A DNA stretch of 64,000 bases from contig NZ_LYVO01000032.1 in NCBI RefSeq assembly GCF_001984055.1, positions 1-64,000 on the forward strand. The letters run 5' to 3'. Of this stretch, positions 40,683-49,809 are shown piece by piece; the stretch's first letter is position 1, and every line of letters starts with the position of its first letter. The DNA is from Variovorax sp. KK3 (GTDB lineage: Bacteria; Pseudomonadota; Gammaproteobacteria; Burkholderiales; Burkholderiaceae_C). Both the position numbers and the translations under genes were made by a program. Under the pieces are notes generated by a model. That model ran no database searches. It worked only from the letters and a program-made list of their open reading frames with translations, and had not been told where the DNA came from.

Positions 40683-41795
40683 ATGAAACGACCAATGGCC
40701 CCGTCCCCGCTGCGACGAGCCGCACTCAAGCTCTTCGGCCTGGCGCTCGCCTCGCTGGCCGCCGCACCCGCACTGGCCGCACCCGAAGTCATCCGCATCG
40801 GCGTGGCCACCGCCGGCGGCGGCGACCCCGTCACCTGGGGCGGCTCGCCCGGCGGCGTGGCGCGCGCCAACAACTGGCTCGAAGAGGAGTTCAAGGCCTC
40901 GGGCATCAAGGTCGAATGGCTGTTCTTCAAGGGCGCAGGCCCGGCCGTGAACGAGGCCCTGTCGAACAAGCAGATCGACTTCGCCTACCAGGGCGACCTG
41001 CCTGCCATCGTGGGCCGTTCCAACGGGCTCAAGACCAAAGTGCTCGTGGTCAGCGGCGCGCGCAACGACCTCTATGTAGCGGTGCCGGCGTCGTCGGACA
41101 TCCGCGCCATCAAGGACCTGAAGGACCGCAAGGTCTCGATCTTCCGCGGCACCAACGGCCACCTGGTGGCCAACAACGTGCTGCTGGCCAACGGCCTGGC
41201 CGAGCGCGACATCAAGGGAGTGAACCTCGACACCGGCAGCGCGCAGGCGGCGCTGGTGTCCAACGGCGTCGATGCGGCCTTCGGCGGCTACGAATGGTTC
41301 AAGGTGCGCGACCATGGCCTGGCCAAGATCGTCTACTCCACGCAGGGGCAAGACCCGGCGTACACGCGTCAAGCGGCCTTGCTCGTGCGCAGCGAGTTCG
41401 AAGAGGCCAACACGGCCGAGGTGCAGCGCGTCGTCGACGTCTTCGTGCGCGCCGCGCACTGGGCCTCGGAAGAGAAGAACCGCGACGAGCTGTTCCGCAT
41501 CTGGGCCAGGAGCGGCACGCCGGTCGCGTCGTGGACGGCCGAGTTCGACAAACAGTCTCTGGCGCAGCGCAATTCGCCGCTGGCGGACGACTTCATCGTC
41601 GGTCGCTACAAGGCCGTGGCGTCCGACGCGCTCAAGCTCAAGCTGATCCGACGCGAGGTCAGCGTCGATGGCTGGTTCGACACGCGCTACCTGCAGAACG
41701 CGATCAAGAAGCAGGGCCTCGAAGGCTACTGGACCGCCTACGACGCCAAGGGCCAGCCCAAGGGCAAGCAGTCGGTGGCATTGAATGGCGGCTGA
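40683..41795 (+). CDS. ABC transporter substrate-binding protein (SsuA/NrtA-like), cluster A
   Basis: A 370-residue exported binding protein. A signal peptide runs to about residue 34 (LFGLALASLAAAPALAAPE), followed by a two-lobed SsuA/NMT1-like fold with FFKGAGPAVNEALSNKQIDFAYQGDLPAIVGRSNGLKT and DVFVRAAHWASEEKNRDELF. This class binds alkanesulfonates, taurine, nitrate or thiamine precursors. It begins 45 bp after the amidohydrolase and overlaps the first permease gene by 11 bp. Confidence 0.9.
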   Translation: MKRPMAPSPLRRAALKLFGLALASLAAAPALAAPEVIRIGVATAGGGDPVTWGGSPGGVARANNWLEEEFKASGIKVEWLFFKGAGPAVNEALSNKQIDFAYQGDLPAIVGRSNGLKTKVLVVSGARNDLYVAVPASSDIRAIKDLKDRKVSIFRGTNGHLVANNVLLANGLAERDIKGVNLDTGSAQAALVSNGVDAAFGGYEWFKVRDHGLAKIVYSTQGQDPAYTRQAALLVRSEFEEANTAEVQRVVDVFVRAAHWASEEKNRDELFRIWARSGTPVASWTAEFDKQSLAQRNSPLADDFIVGRYKAVASDALKLKLIRREVSVDGWFDTRYLQNAIKKQGLEGYWTAYDAKGQPKGKQSVALNGG

Positions 41796-42642
41796 GCGCG
41801 CCGCCGAACCCATGGCTGCGATCGCGGCCGTCGACGCAGCCGCACTCGAAGCGTCGTCGTCCGTCTCCCGGCTGCCCTGGCGCCGCATCGGCGACACCGC
41901 CCTGCCCTGGCTGCTGCCCCTGTCGCTGCTGGCGCTGTGGACCACGGGCGCGGCGCAGGGCTGGATCTCGCCGCAGGTGCTGCCCTCGCCGCAGTTCGTA
42001 TGGGACACCCTGCGCGACCTCGCCACCAGCGGCGACCTCTGGCTGCACACCAGCGCCAGCCTGGCGCGCGTGGGCCTGGGCTTCCTGGCCGGCGCCGCGC
42101 TCGGGCTGCTGCTGGGCGCGGCGATGGGCCTGTCGCGGCAAGTCGAGGCCTACGTCTTGCCCACCTTCAACGCGCTCGTGCAGATCCCGGTGCTCGCTTG
42201 GCTGCCCTTCGTGCTGCTGCTCGTGGGCATCGGCGAGCCACTCAAGTACATCCTGATCGCCAAGGCCGCGATGGTGCCCGTGGCGCTCAACACCCTGCAG
42301 GGCTTCCGGCAGACGCCCGTCGGGCTGCGCGAGGTCGGCGAGGTCTACGGTTTCAGCCGGCGCCAGCAGGTGCTCGAGATCGTGCTGCCGCATGCCATGC
42401 CGACGCTCTTCACCGGCCTTCGGCTGGGCTTCACCAAGGCCTGGCTGTCGCTGGTGGTGGTCGAGCTGGTGGCGTCGAGCGAAGGCCTCGGCTACCTCAT
42501 CGTCTACGGCCGGCAGCTGTTCCAGCTCGACCTGGTGATGGCCGCCGTGGTCGTCGTCGGCGGGATCGGCTACCTCATCGACCGCCTGCTCGATGCGCTC
42601 GAGACCGCGGTGAAGCGACGTCAGCCCGGAGGCGCCAGATGA
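41785..42642 (+). CDS. ABC transporter permease 1 (SsuC-like), cluster A
   Basis: A 285-residue inner-membrane protein with six predicted helices and the permease EAA-type loop (GFRQTPVGLREVGEVYGFSRRQQVLEIVLPHAMPTLFTGLRLGFTKAW). It has a 30-residue soluble N-terminal extension. It overlaps the binding-protein gene by 11 bp and the second permease gene by ATGA. It probably pairs with the second permease as a heterodimer. Confidence 0.92.
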   Translation: MAAERAAEPMAAIAAVDAAALEASSSVSRLPWRRIGDTALPWLLPLSLLALWTTGAAQGWISPQVLPSPQFVWDTLRDLATSGDLWLHTSASLARVGLGFLAGAALGLLLGAAMGLSRQVEAYVLPTFNALVQIPVLAWLPFVLLLVGIGEPLKYILIAKAAMVPVALNTLQGFRQTPVGLREVGEVYGFSRRQQVLEIVLPHAMPTLFTGLRLGFTKAWLSLVVVELVASSEGLGYLIVYGRQLFQLDLVMAAVVVVGGIGYLIDRLLDALETAVKRRQPGGAR

Positions 42643-43454
42643 GCACGCATCAGACCCACGACGCGGCCGAGCGCGCCGCCCTGCAGCCGCTGCGCCCCAC
42701 CGAGCAGAGCCGCTGGCGCGGACTCGTGCTACCCGTCGCCGCCGTTGCGCTGTGGTGGGCACTGTCATCGCTGGACGTGGTGAACTCCGCGCTGCTGGTG
42801 TCGCCCGCCAAGGTGCTCGCCACCGCCTTCGAACAGGTCACTACCGGCCGCCTGTGGCGCGCGCTGAGCGCCAGCCTGGCGCGCGAGGCCACCGGCTTCC
42901 TCATCGGCACCTCGCTCGGCCTGGTACTGGGTGCGCTGCTGGGCCTGTCGGGCCTGGCCAACCGCCTCGTCGGCCCCAGCTTCAACACCTTCAAGCAGAT
43001 CTCGCTGTTCGCTTGGATTCCGCTGATCTCGGTGTGGTTCGGGCTGGGCGACGTGGCCAAGGTCGTCTTTCTGTCGCTGGCCGCGCTGGTGCCGGTGGTG
43101 GTCAACACCTGTGACGGCATCCGAACAACGCCACCCGCGTTGCTGGAAGTCGCACGCGTCTACGGCTTCACGCGCTGGCAGACCGTCACGCAGGTGGTGC
43201 TGCCGGCAGCGCTGCCGTCGATCTTCACGGGCGTGTACCTGGCGCTCATCTATTCGTGGCTCGCGACCATCGGCGCCGAGTACCTGCTGGTGTCCGGCCG
43301 CGGCATCGGCAATACGCTGATCGAAGGCAGCGAGCACTTCCGCATGGACCTGGTGCTCTTCGGCATGACCGTGATCGGCACCGTCGGCTGGGCCATGAAC
43401 GCATCGGCCCGTGCGCTGGAGCGGCGCCTCGCCCGCTGGACCGGCCGCGCGTAA
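42639..43454 (+). CDS. ABC transporter permease 2 (SsuC-like), cluster A
   Basis: A 271-residue inner-membrane permease with the EAA-type loop GIRTTPPALLEVARVYGFTRWQTVTQVVLPAALPSIFTGVYLALIYSW. It has about six helices and the AEYLLVSGRGIGNTLIEG stretch common in sulfonate and taurine permeases. It differs substantially from permease 1. Having two permeases beside one ATPase suggests a heteromeric channel, whereas typical SsuABC has a single SsuC. Confidence 0.92.
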   Translation: MSTHQTHDAAERAALQPLRPTEQSRWRGLVLPVAAVALWWALSSLDVVNSALLVSPAKVLATAFEQVTTGRLWRALSASLAREATGFLIGTSLGLVLGALLGLSGLANRLVGPSFNTFKQISLFAWIPLISVWFGLGDVAKVVFLSLAALVPVVVNTCDGIRTTPPALLEVARVYGFTRWQTVTQVVLPAALPSIFTGVYLALIYSWLATIGAEYLLVSGRGIGNTLIEGSEHFRMDLVLFGMTVIGTVGWAMNASARALERRLARWTGRA

Positions 43455-43484
43455 CGCCCGCGCATCAACGATCTCTTCCCCTCT

Positions 43485-44342
43485 ATGACCACCTCCATCC
43501 ATTCCTCCAACGAACTCGACATCCGCGGCGTCGGCAAGCGCTACGCCAGCACGCAGGCGAGCGGCGGCGAACTGCAGGTGCTGCAAGACATCGACCTGCA
43601 CATCCCGGCCGGCCGCTTCGTCAGCATCGTGGGCACCAGCGGCTGCGGCAAGTCGACGCTGCTGCGGCTGGTGCTGGGGCTCGACGCGCAGTACGAAGGC
43701 CAGATCCTGCTCGACGGCCAGGCCATCTCGGGCACCGGCCGCGAACGCGGCATCGTGTTCCAGGACCACCGCCTGTTCCCTTGGCTCAACGTCGAGCAAA
43801 ACATCGCCGTGGGCCTGCGCAACGCGCCGCTGTCCGCCAAGGAAAAGCGCGATCTGATCGCCGAGCACGTCGCGCTGGTCGGGCTCGAAGGCTTCGAGAA
43901 GTCCTTTCCGCATCAAATCTCGGGCGGCATGGCGCAGCGCGTGGCCATCGCGCGCGGGCTGGTCAACCGGCCGCGCGTGCTGCTGCTCGACGAGCCCTTC
44001 GGCGCGCTGGACGCGCTCACGCGCTCGCGGCTGCAGAACGAGCTGCAGCGCATCTGGCAGAAGGAGCGCATCACGATGCTGCTGGTCACGCACGACGTGG
44101 AAGAAGCGGTGTTCCTCGGCGACCGCGTGGTGGTGATGGAGCCGTCGCCCGGCCGCATCCGCCGCATCGTCGACGTGGACCTGCCGCACCCGCGCAATCG
44201 CAGCGACCCGGCCTTCATCGCGCTGCGCGACGACGTGCTCGGGGATTTTCTCGATGCCGACGTCGACACGCCGCCTGCCGCGGCGCCGCAGCACCGGCCG
44301 GCTGCCGCCGGCCTGCCGGGTCGCCTTCAGCTGGCCTGGTAA
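43485..44342 (+). CDS. ABC transporter ATPase (SsuB-like), cluster A
   Basis: A 285-residue ATPase. Walker A is GTSGCGKST, the signature is ISGGMAQRVAIARG, and Walker B is VLLLDEPFGALDALTRSRL, followed by the switch His in LLVTHDVEEAV. The first signature residue is Ile in place of Leu. The C-terminus has a Pro/Ala-rich tail. It starts 30 bp after permease 2 and precedes the monooxygenase by 31 bp, all in one direction. Confidence 0.95.
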   Translation: MTTSIHSSNELDIRGVGKRYASTQASGGELQVLQDIDLHIPAGRFVSIVGTSGCGKSTLLRLVLGLDAQYEGQILLDGQAISGTGRERGIVFQDHRLFPWLNVEQNIAVGLRNAPLSAKEKRDLIAEHVALVGLEGFEKSFPHQISGGMAQRVAIARGLVNRPRVLLLDEPFGALDALTRSRLQNELQRIWQKERITMLLVTHDVEEAVFLGDRVVVMEPSPGRIRRIVDVDLPHPRNRSDPAFIALRDDVLGDFLDADVDTPPAAAPQHRPAAAGLPGRLQLAW

Positions 44343-44373
44343 GCCCTCCTTCTTCTTCACCTGAAACTGTCCC

Positions 44374-45738
44374 ATGACCACATCCAAGCGCCAGATCAAG
44401 CTGGGCGCATTCCTGATGCAGACCGGCCACCACATCGCCGCCTGGCGCCACCCGGGCGCGCAGGCCGACGCCGGCAGCAACTTCCGCCACTACGTCGAAC
44501 TGGCCCGCAAAGCCGAGGCCGCGAAGTTCGACGCCGTCTTCCTCGCCGACTCGGTCGGCGTGCGCAGCAGCGAGCTGCCGTCGCTGTCGCGCACCGCGCG
44601 CAGCGACCACTTCGAGCCGCTCACGCTGCTGTCGGCCATCGCAGCGCTGACCGATCGCATCGGCCTGATCGCCACCGTGTCGACCAGCTTCAACGAGCCG
44701 TACGACGTCGCGCGCAAGTTCGCGTCGCTCGACCAAATCAGTAGCGGCCGATCGGGCTGGAACCTGGTGACGTCGAGCGGAACCGGCGAGGCGCAGAACT
44801 TCAACCGCGACGCGCACTTCGAGCATGCGCTGCGCTACGAGCGCGCGGCCGAGTTCCACGACGTGGTGCTGGGCCTGTGGGACAGCTGGGAAGACGACAG
44901 CTTCGTGCGCGACAAGGCGAGCGGCCAGTACTTCGACCCCGACAAGCTGCACGTGCTGGGCCACAAGGGCACGCACTTCTCGGTGCGCGGCCCGCTCAAC
45001 GTGTCGCGCTCGCCGCAGGGCCGCCCGGTGGTGGTGCAGGCCGGCGCATCGGACGCCGGACGCGCCCTGGCGGCGCGCACGGCCGAGGTGATCTTCGTCG
45101 CGCACCAGACCTTCGAGGAAGCCAAGGTCTTCTACGCCGACATCAAGAACCGCCTGCCCGCCTACGGCCGCGACCCGGAGGACGTGAAGATCATGCCCGG
45201 CATCTTCCCGGTGGTGGGCCGCACGCATGCCGAGGCCGAAGACAAGTTCGCGCAGCTGCAGGACCTGGTGCATCCCACGGTCGGCCTCGCGCTGCTGTCG
45301 AACGTGATCGGCGGCTTCGACTTCTCCGGCCTGCCGGTGGACGGCCCCGTGCCCGAGCTGCCCGAGACCAACGGCCCCAAGAGCCGGCAGCGCCTGCTGC
45401 TTGACCTGGCGCGCCGCGACGGCCTGAGCATCCGCGAGCTGTACCTGCGCATCGCCGGCGCGCGCGGCCACCAGCAGGTGGTCGGCACGCCGGCCAGCAT
45501 CGCCGACCAGTTGCAGCAGTGGTTCGAGGAAGGCGGCGCGGACGGCTTCAACATCATGGCGCCCTGGTTCCCGGGCGGGCTCGACGACTTCATCGCGGGG
45601 GTGCTGCCCGAGTTGCGCAAGCGCGGGCTGTTCCGCACCGAGTACGAAGGCCGGACGCTGCGCGAGCACCTGGGGCTGCGTCGCCCGCAGCACCCCGCAC
45701 AGGTCGAACGCGAGTTCCCCGAAGACGCGTTCGTCTGA
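44374..45738 (+). CDS. LLM-class flavin-dependent monooxygenase (NtaA/SnaA/DszA family), cluster A
   Basis: A 454-residue TIM-barrel FMNH2-dependent oxygenase. The beginning KLGAFLMQTGHHIAAWRHPGAQADA and the inner motifs AAKFDAVFLADSVG, SFNEPYDVARKFASLDQISSGRSGWNLVTS, RPVVVQAGASDAGRALAARTAEVIFV and GTPASIADQLQQWFEEGGADGFNIM define the NtaA/DszA subgroup. Relatives oxidise organosulfur compounds or aminopolycarboxylates using reduced flavin from a partner reductase. The FMN reductase at 45855 is the probable partner. The transporter of cluster A presumably supplies the substrate. Confidence 0.93.
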   Translation: MTTSKRQIKLGAFLMQTGHHIAAWRHPGAQADAGSNFRHYVELARKAEAAKFDAVFLADSVGVRSSELPSLSRTARSDHFEPLTLLSAIAALTDRIGLIATVSTSFNEPYDVARKFASLDQISSGRSGWNLVTSSGTGEAQNFNRDAHFEHALRYERAAEFHDVVLGLWDSWEDDSFVRDKASGQYFDPDKLHVLGHKGTHFSVRGPLNVSRSPQGRPVVVQAGASDAGRALAARTAEVIFVAHQTFEEAKVFYADIKNRLPAYGRDPEDVKIMPGIFPVVGRTHAEAEDKFAQLQDLVHPTVGLALLSNVIGGFDFSGLPVDGPVPELPETNGPKSRQRLLLDLARRDGLSIRELYLRIAGARGHQQVVGTPASIADQLQQWFEEGGADGFNIMAPWFPGGLDDFIAGVLPELRKRGLFRTEYEGRTLREHLGLRRPQHPAQVEREFPEDAFV

Positions 45739-45739
45739 G

Positions 45740-45789
45740 GCGCCGGCGATCCGGCGCAGGCGTGGCGGCGTCCACCGTCGCGACGCCGC
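45740..45789 (+). terminator. Two tandem hairpins after the cluster A monooxygenase
   Basis: GCGCCGG-CGAT-CCGGCGC (45740-45757) begins 2 bp after the stop. A second stem, GCGGCGTC (45765-45772) with GACGCCGC (45782-45789), follows. Both are perfect and GC-rich but lack a T-run, so they may be Rho-assisted ends or 3' stabilisers between convergent genes. Confidence 0.45.
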
Positions 45790-45854
45790 TTGACGGGCCG
45801 CACGCCGCGCGCCGCGGCGATGCAACGAAGGATCGCGGCTGCCAGGATGCGCCC

Positions 45855-46439
45855 TCAGGCCGCCACGGCCAGCGCTGCGGCTTCGGCCGGCAGGCCCGCA
45901 CGCCGACGCAGCAGAGGCACCGCGCGCGCCACGGCCAGCGCGATGCGCGCGCGCAAGGCCGCGTTGCTCACGCGGTAGTTCTCGAATTCCTTGTCGGTCG
46001 CATACACGCCGATCGGCAGCGTGTGCGCCTGGAAGAAGCTGAAGAGAGGACGGAGCTGATGGTCGATGGCCAGCGCGTGGCGGTCGCTGCCGCCGGTGGC
46101 CGCGAGCAGCACCGGCACGTCGATCAGCGACTCGTGGTGCACCAGGTCGAAGAAATGCTTGAAGAGGCCGGCATAGGTGCCGCGGTAGATGGGGCTCGCC
46201 ACCACCAGCAGGTCGGCCGTTTCCACGTCGCGCAGGGCGCGCTCCATGTCGGCGGAGAGCAGGTCGCGCTGCACCACGTTGCCGAACTTGGGCACCAGCT
46301 GGCCCAGCTCGATCAGCCGGGTCTCGGCGGGCCGGGCATCGGTGAGGCCGTCGAGCAGCTCTTCGACCAGCGCGAGCGTGCGCGACGGGCGTTGCAGGCC
46401 ACCGGAGACGGCGACGATCTTGAGGGGTTGTTGAGCCAT
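45855..46439 (-). CDS. NAD(P)H-dependent FMN reductase (MsuE/SsuE-like)
   Basis: A 194-residue flavodoxin-fold reductase supplying FMNH2. The phosphate-binding stretch is AVSGGLQRPSRTLALVEEL and the active-site loop is VVASPIYRGTYAGLFKHFFDLV, with LLAATGGSDRHALAIDHQLRPLFSFF after it; all are typical of the SsuE/MsuE group. It is convergent with the monooxygenase gene of cluster A, suggesting the two work together although they are on separate transcripts. Confidence 0.92.
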   Translation of the reverse strand: MAQQPLKIVAVSGGLQRPSRTLALVEELLDGLTDARPAETRLIELGQLVPKFGNVVQRDLLSADMERALRDVETADLLVVASPIYRGTYAGLFKHFFDLVHHESLIDVPVLLAATGGSDRHALAIDHQLRPLFSFFQAHTLPIGVYATDKEFENYRVSNAALRARIALAVARAVPLLRRRAGLPAEAAALAVAA

Positions 46440-46691
46440 GGCAGAAGAAGGAAATGAGAAGCCGCGTCCGCTGACGAAGACGCCGAAGCGCCGATTCTTG
46501 GAGGGAAGGCTTCGCTTGGAAACGAAGAAAACGGCACAGGCTTAGCCGGTTTTCAGATAAGCGGAGCGGCGGCAGCGCGATCACCCGCGCAATGCCGCAT
46601 ATCGATCTGCGATTTCGTTCCTTCCCCCGCATCGGCGCCGCCTGCACAGTCGCTTGCTTCTGCGTTGTGATCGAACAGGATCGAACAGGCT

Positions 46692-47654
46692 ATGAGATTC
46701 CTCGTGGTGGGTGCAGGCGCCCTGGGCGGCTATTTCGGCGGGCGGCTGCTGCAGGCCGGGCAGAGCGTGGACTTTCTGGTGCGCCCCCCGCGCGCCGCGC
46801 AGCTGGCCACGCGCGGGCTGGTGATCCGGTCGCCGCACGGCCACCTGAAGCTCGCGGCGCCGACCGTGCTCGCGGGCCAGATCCGGCGCGAGTACGACGT
46901 GGTCATCGTGGCATCGAAGGCCTACGACCTGGAGCAGACGCTGGCCGCCTTCGCACCCGCGGTGGGCCCGCACACGGCCATCCTTCCGCTGCAGAACGGA
47001 CTGCGGCACCTCGACTTGCTGGGCCGGCGCTTCGGCCATGCGCGCGTGCTCGGCGGCCTGGCCATGATCTCGGCCACGCTCGACGGCGACGGCAGCATCG
47101 CGCACCTGGGCCCTGATCACGAACTGGTGTTCGGCGAACTCGACGGCGAGCGCACGCCAAGAGTCGAGGCGATCGCCCGGGCCTTCGCACAAGCCGGCTT
47201 CGATGGCCGCGCGAGCGACACCATCCTGCAGGCGATGTGGGAGAAGTGGGTGTTCATCACGGCGCTGGCTTCGGTCACCGCCCTGATGCGTGCACCGATC
47301 GGCGACATCGTCCAGGCCGGCGCGCAAGAGCTCGGCCTGATCCTGCTGGAGGAATGCAGCCGCATCGCCGCGCACAACGCGCATCCGCCCTCGCCTGACT
47401 CACTGGCCCGTGCCCGCGACGCCCTGACGGCCACCGGCTCGCAGCTCAGCGCCTCGATGCTGAAAGACGTCGAGCGCGGCGCACCGTCGGAGGCCGATCA
47501 CATCGTGGGGGACTTCCTGCGGCGAGGGCGCTGGTCCACCGCCGACACGGTGCTGCTGCCGGTCGCCTATGCGCAGCTGCGCAGCTATGAAGCGCGGCGT
47601 TTGCGCGGCGCGCTCGAGGCTTGCGACGCCAGCCCGCAACGACTCGCCGCCTGA
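46692..47654 (+). CDS. panE: 2-Dehydropantoate 2-reductase family protein
   Basis: A 320-residue NADPH-dependent enzyme of the ketopantoate reductase family. The Rossmann start is MRFLVVGAGALGGYFGGRLLQAG. Further features are DVVIVASKAYDLEQTL, ILPLQNGL and the C-terminal helical domain with KWVFITALASVTALMRAPIGDI, which contains the catalytic Lys of the family. Many paralogues act on other 2-oxoacids, so pantothenate biosynthesis is not certain. The gene stands alone between the FMN reductase and a non-coding stretch. A 10-bp tandem duplication lies just before the start. Confidence 0.88.
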   Translation: MRFLVVGAGALGGYFGGRLLQAGQSVDFLVRPPRAAQLATRGLVIRSPHGHLKLAAPTVLAGQIRREYDVVIVASKAYDLEQTLAAFAPAVGPHTAILPLQNGLRHLDLLGRRFGHARVLGGLAMISATLDGDGSIAHLGPDHELVFGELDGERTPRVEAIARAFAQAGFDGRASDTILQAMWEKWVFITALASVTALMRAPIGDIVQAGAQELGLILLEECSRIAAHNAHPPSPDSLARARDALTATGSQLSASMLKDVERGAPSEADHIVGDFLRRGRWSTADTVLLPVAYAQLRSYEARRLRGALEACDASPQRLAA

Positions 47655-48072
47655 TTCCCCAGACGCCGCCACGACGGCGGCCTTGCGTCCGTCGTCGAAT
47701 CAGACCGCCCAGCGCCAGCCATGGGCCAAGGCTTCATCCAGCCGGTCAGCGTCGATCTGCGGCCGCCGCGGTGGCCTGGGCAAGATGGGCTGCCGGCTCT
47801 GCGAGCGTGCGCGGGCGGGTGCGGGCTTGACCTGCCAAGACGCGGTGGTCACGGCCAGCACGCTTTGCAATTGCACGATCGGCGATATGTAGAACAACTG
47901 TTTCACACGGTGGATTCTGCGAAGCGGCATCGCACCTGCCAACGAAGGAATGCGAATGAGCTGATGCGCTTTGCGAGCGAATGCGGTGCGCGGCGCAACA
48001 CGCTGCCGCAGACGGCTACGATGCAGCGGCACGGCACCGCCACATCGAGCGGGCCGGCTCCTGGAGACAACG
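47655..48072. other. Gap of 418 bp: terminator-like hairpin, possible small ORF, tannase promoter
   Basis: The left end holds a hairpin, GCCGCC-ACGAC-GGCGGC (47665-47681), likely ending the panE transcript. A minus-strand ORF from 47930 to 47700 would encode 76 residues (start MPLRRIHRVKQLFYISP, end ADRLDEALAHGWRWAV). It has a weak AGGTG before the ATG and no family I recognise; it could be a small gene or a remnant. The right third is less GC-rich and presumably holds the promoter of the esterase gene at 48073. Nothing else is evident. Confidence 0.4.
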
Positions 48073-49785
48073 ATGCCCCTGCGACTCCCCGCCGTTTCGA
48101 CGGCCACTGCCCTCACCCTGGCGCTCACCGCCTGCAGCCACGCACCACCGCCACCGGTGGCCCAGCCCCGCTCGGCCTGTGCGGCGCTTGCGGGCCGCGC
48201 CATTCCGGCATCGGCCATCGGCCTGCCCAGCGGGGCGGCATCGGTGCAATCGGCAGTGCTGGTCGCCGCCGCGGCTGGCACGGTCAACAACAACGCTTTC
48301 GTGCCCGCCGTGCCCGAGCATTGCAAGGTGCTCGGCAGCGTCGCGCCGCGCGACCCGGCGGCGCAGGCCATCCAATTCCAGCTCAACCTGCCGGCGCAGT
48401 GGAACGGCAAGGCGCTGCAGTACGGCGGCGGCGGATTCAACGGCGTGCTGGTCACCGGCCTCACGCCGCTGCGCGACGCGGCGCCGGGCGATCCGCTGCC
48501 CATCGCGCGCGGCTACGCGACCTTCGGCACCGACTCGGGCCACCAGGCCTCGGCCTCGCCGCCCGGCGAGCCGGGCGCCTTCGCGCTCAACGACGAGATG
48601 CTCGAGAACTTCGCCTTCGCCTCGTACAAGAAGGTGCGCGACGTGGCGGTGGCGCTCACGCAGCAGTTCTACGGCCAGAGGCCGCGGCAGGTCTACTACT
48701 TCGGCGGCTCCGAGGGCGGCCGCGAAGGCCTGACCATGGCGCAGCGCTTTCCGGCCGACTACGACGGCATCGTGAGCATCGTGCCGGTGATCAACTGGAC
48801 CGGCCTGTTCCACGCCTTTGTGCGCAACGAGGTGCCGCAGTTCGGCGACTGGCTCGACGCATCGAAGACACCGCTGATCGCGAAGGCGACGGCCGATGCC
48901 TGCGACGGCCTCGACGGGCTGGTCGACGGCGTGGTCAACAACTACCTGGCCTGCCAGGCGCGCGTGGACCTGCAGCCGCTGCGCTGCCCGGGTGGCACCG
49001 ACGCCGGACCGCAGTGCCTGTCGGATGCCGAGCTTGCGCTGATGCGTTCGATCCACTCGCCCTACCGCTTCTCGTTTCCGCTGGCCAACGGCATCACCGC
49101 CTACCCGCCCTGGCTCTACGGTCACGAAGACAGCCTGGACGGCCCGAGCGCGCTGAACCTGGTGCGCTGGGTCAGCGGCACCGCGCCACCCACCGTGCCG
49201 CCCAATGCCGCGACGGCCGGCACGCAGTGGCTGTACGGCAGCAACTGGGTGCGCTACGCCATCGCGCGCGACGCCGCCTACGACGTTCGCACCTACCGCC
49301 CCGAAGCGTTCACGGCGCGGGTGCAGCAGACATCGGCCTTGATGGATTCGACCGATCCCGACCTGTCGGCCTTCTTCGCGCGCGGCGGCAAGTTGATCGT
49401 TCGCGAGAACGCGGCCGACCGGGCGCAGAGCGCACACATGGGCTTCGAGTACCACCGCGCACTGGTGGCACGCTTCGGGCAAGCGGCGGTCGACGGCTCG
49501 GTGCGCCTGTACGTCTCGCCCTCCTCCACCCACACCGGCAACGCGCGCAGCGTGACCGACAAGACGCCGATTCCGACGATGGCCGACCTGCTCGATCCGC
49601 TCGACCGCTGGGTGACGGGCCAGGGCGTGCCGCCCGATTCGATCGTGCAGACCACGAAGGCCGCGCTGCCGCCGTTCGCGGTGCAGGGGACGCGGCCGAT
49701 GTGCCGCTATCCGGCGTATCCGCACTACACCGGCGGCGATCGGACGGTGGCCGCAAGCTATGCGTGCCGCACCGTGCAGCCCTGA
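48073..49785 (+). CDS. Tannase/feruloyl esterase family lipoprotein-like hydrolase 1
   Basis: A 570-residue exported alpha/beta hydrolase. The N-terminus LPAVSTATALTLALTACSH resembles a lipoprotein signal with Cys at about residue 20. The nucleophile motif is GGSEGGREG (Ser213), with candidate acid Asp449 in ENAADRAQ and His487 in PSSTHTGN. The usual Cys before the Ser and Cys after the His are Gly and Thr here, so the family's catalytic disulfide is absent. Many other tannase features remain (GGGGFNGVL, GYATFGTDSGHQ, the C-terminal RPMCRYPAYPHYTGG). GGAGACAACG precedes the ATG. It is convergent with a Bug gene. Substrates are aryl or phenolic esters by family. Confidence 0.88.
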   Translation: MPLRLPAVSTATALTLALTACSHAPPPPVAQPRSACAALAGRAIPASAIGLPSGAASVQSAVLVAAAAGTVNNNAFVPAVPEHCKVLGSVAPRDPAAQAIQFQLNLPAQWNGKALQYGGGGFNGVLVTGLTPLRDAAPGDPLPIARGYATFGTDSGHQASASPPGEPGAFALNDEMLENFAFASYKKVRDVAVALTQQFYGQRPRQVYYFGGSEGGREGLTMAQRFPADYDGIVSIVPVINWTGLFHAFVRNEVPQFGDWLDASKTPLIAKATADACDGLDGLVDGVVNNYLACQARVDLQPLRCPGGTDAGPQCLSDAELALMRSIHSPYRFSFPLANGITAYPPWLYGHEDSLDGPSALNLVRWVSGTAPPTVPPNAATAGTQWLYGSNWVRYAIARDAAYDVRTYRPEAFTARVQQTSALMDSTDPDLSAFFARGGKLIVRENAADRAQSAHMGFEYHRALVARFGQAAVDGSVRLYVSPSSTHTGNARSVTDKTPIPTMADLLDPLDRWVTGQGVPPDSIVQTTKAALPPFAVQGTRPMCRYPAYPHYTGGDRTVAASYACRTVQP

Positions 49786-49809
49786 GGGCACGCGCGGCAC
49801 GGCGGCCGA

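Noticed and set aside
38928..42050. A 1040-codon minus-strand open frame opposite the amidohydrolase and binding protein
   Set aside because: The plus strand encodes well-formed families across the whole span; the antisense product has no recognisable motif.
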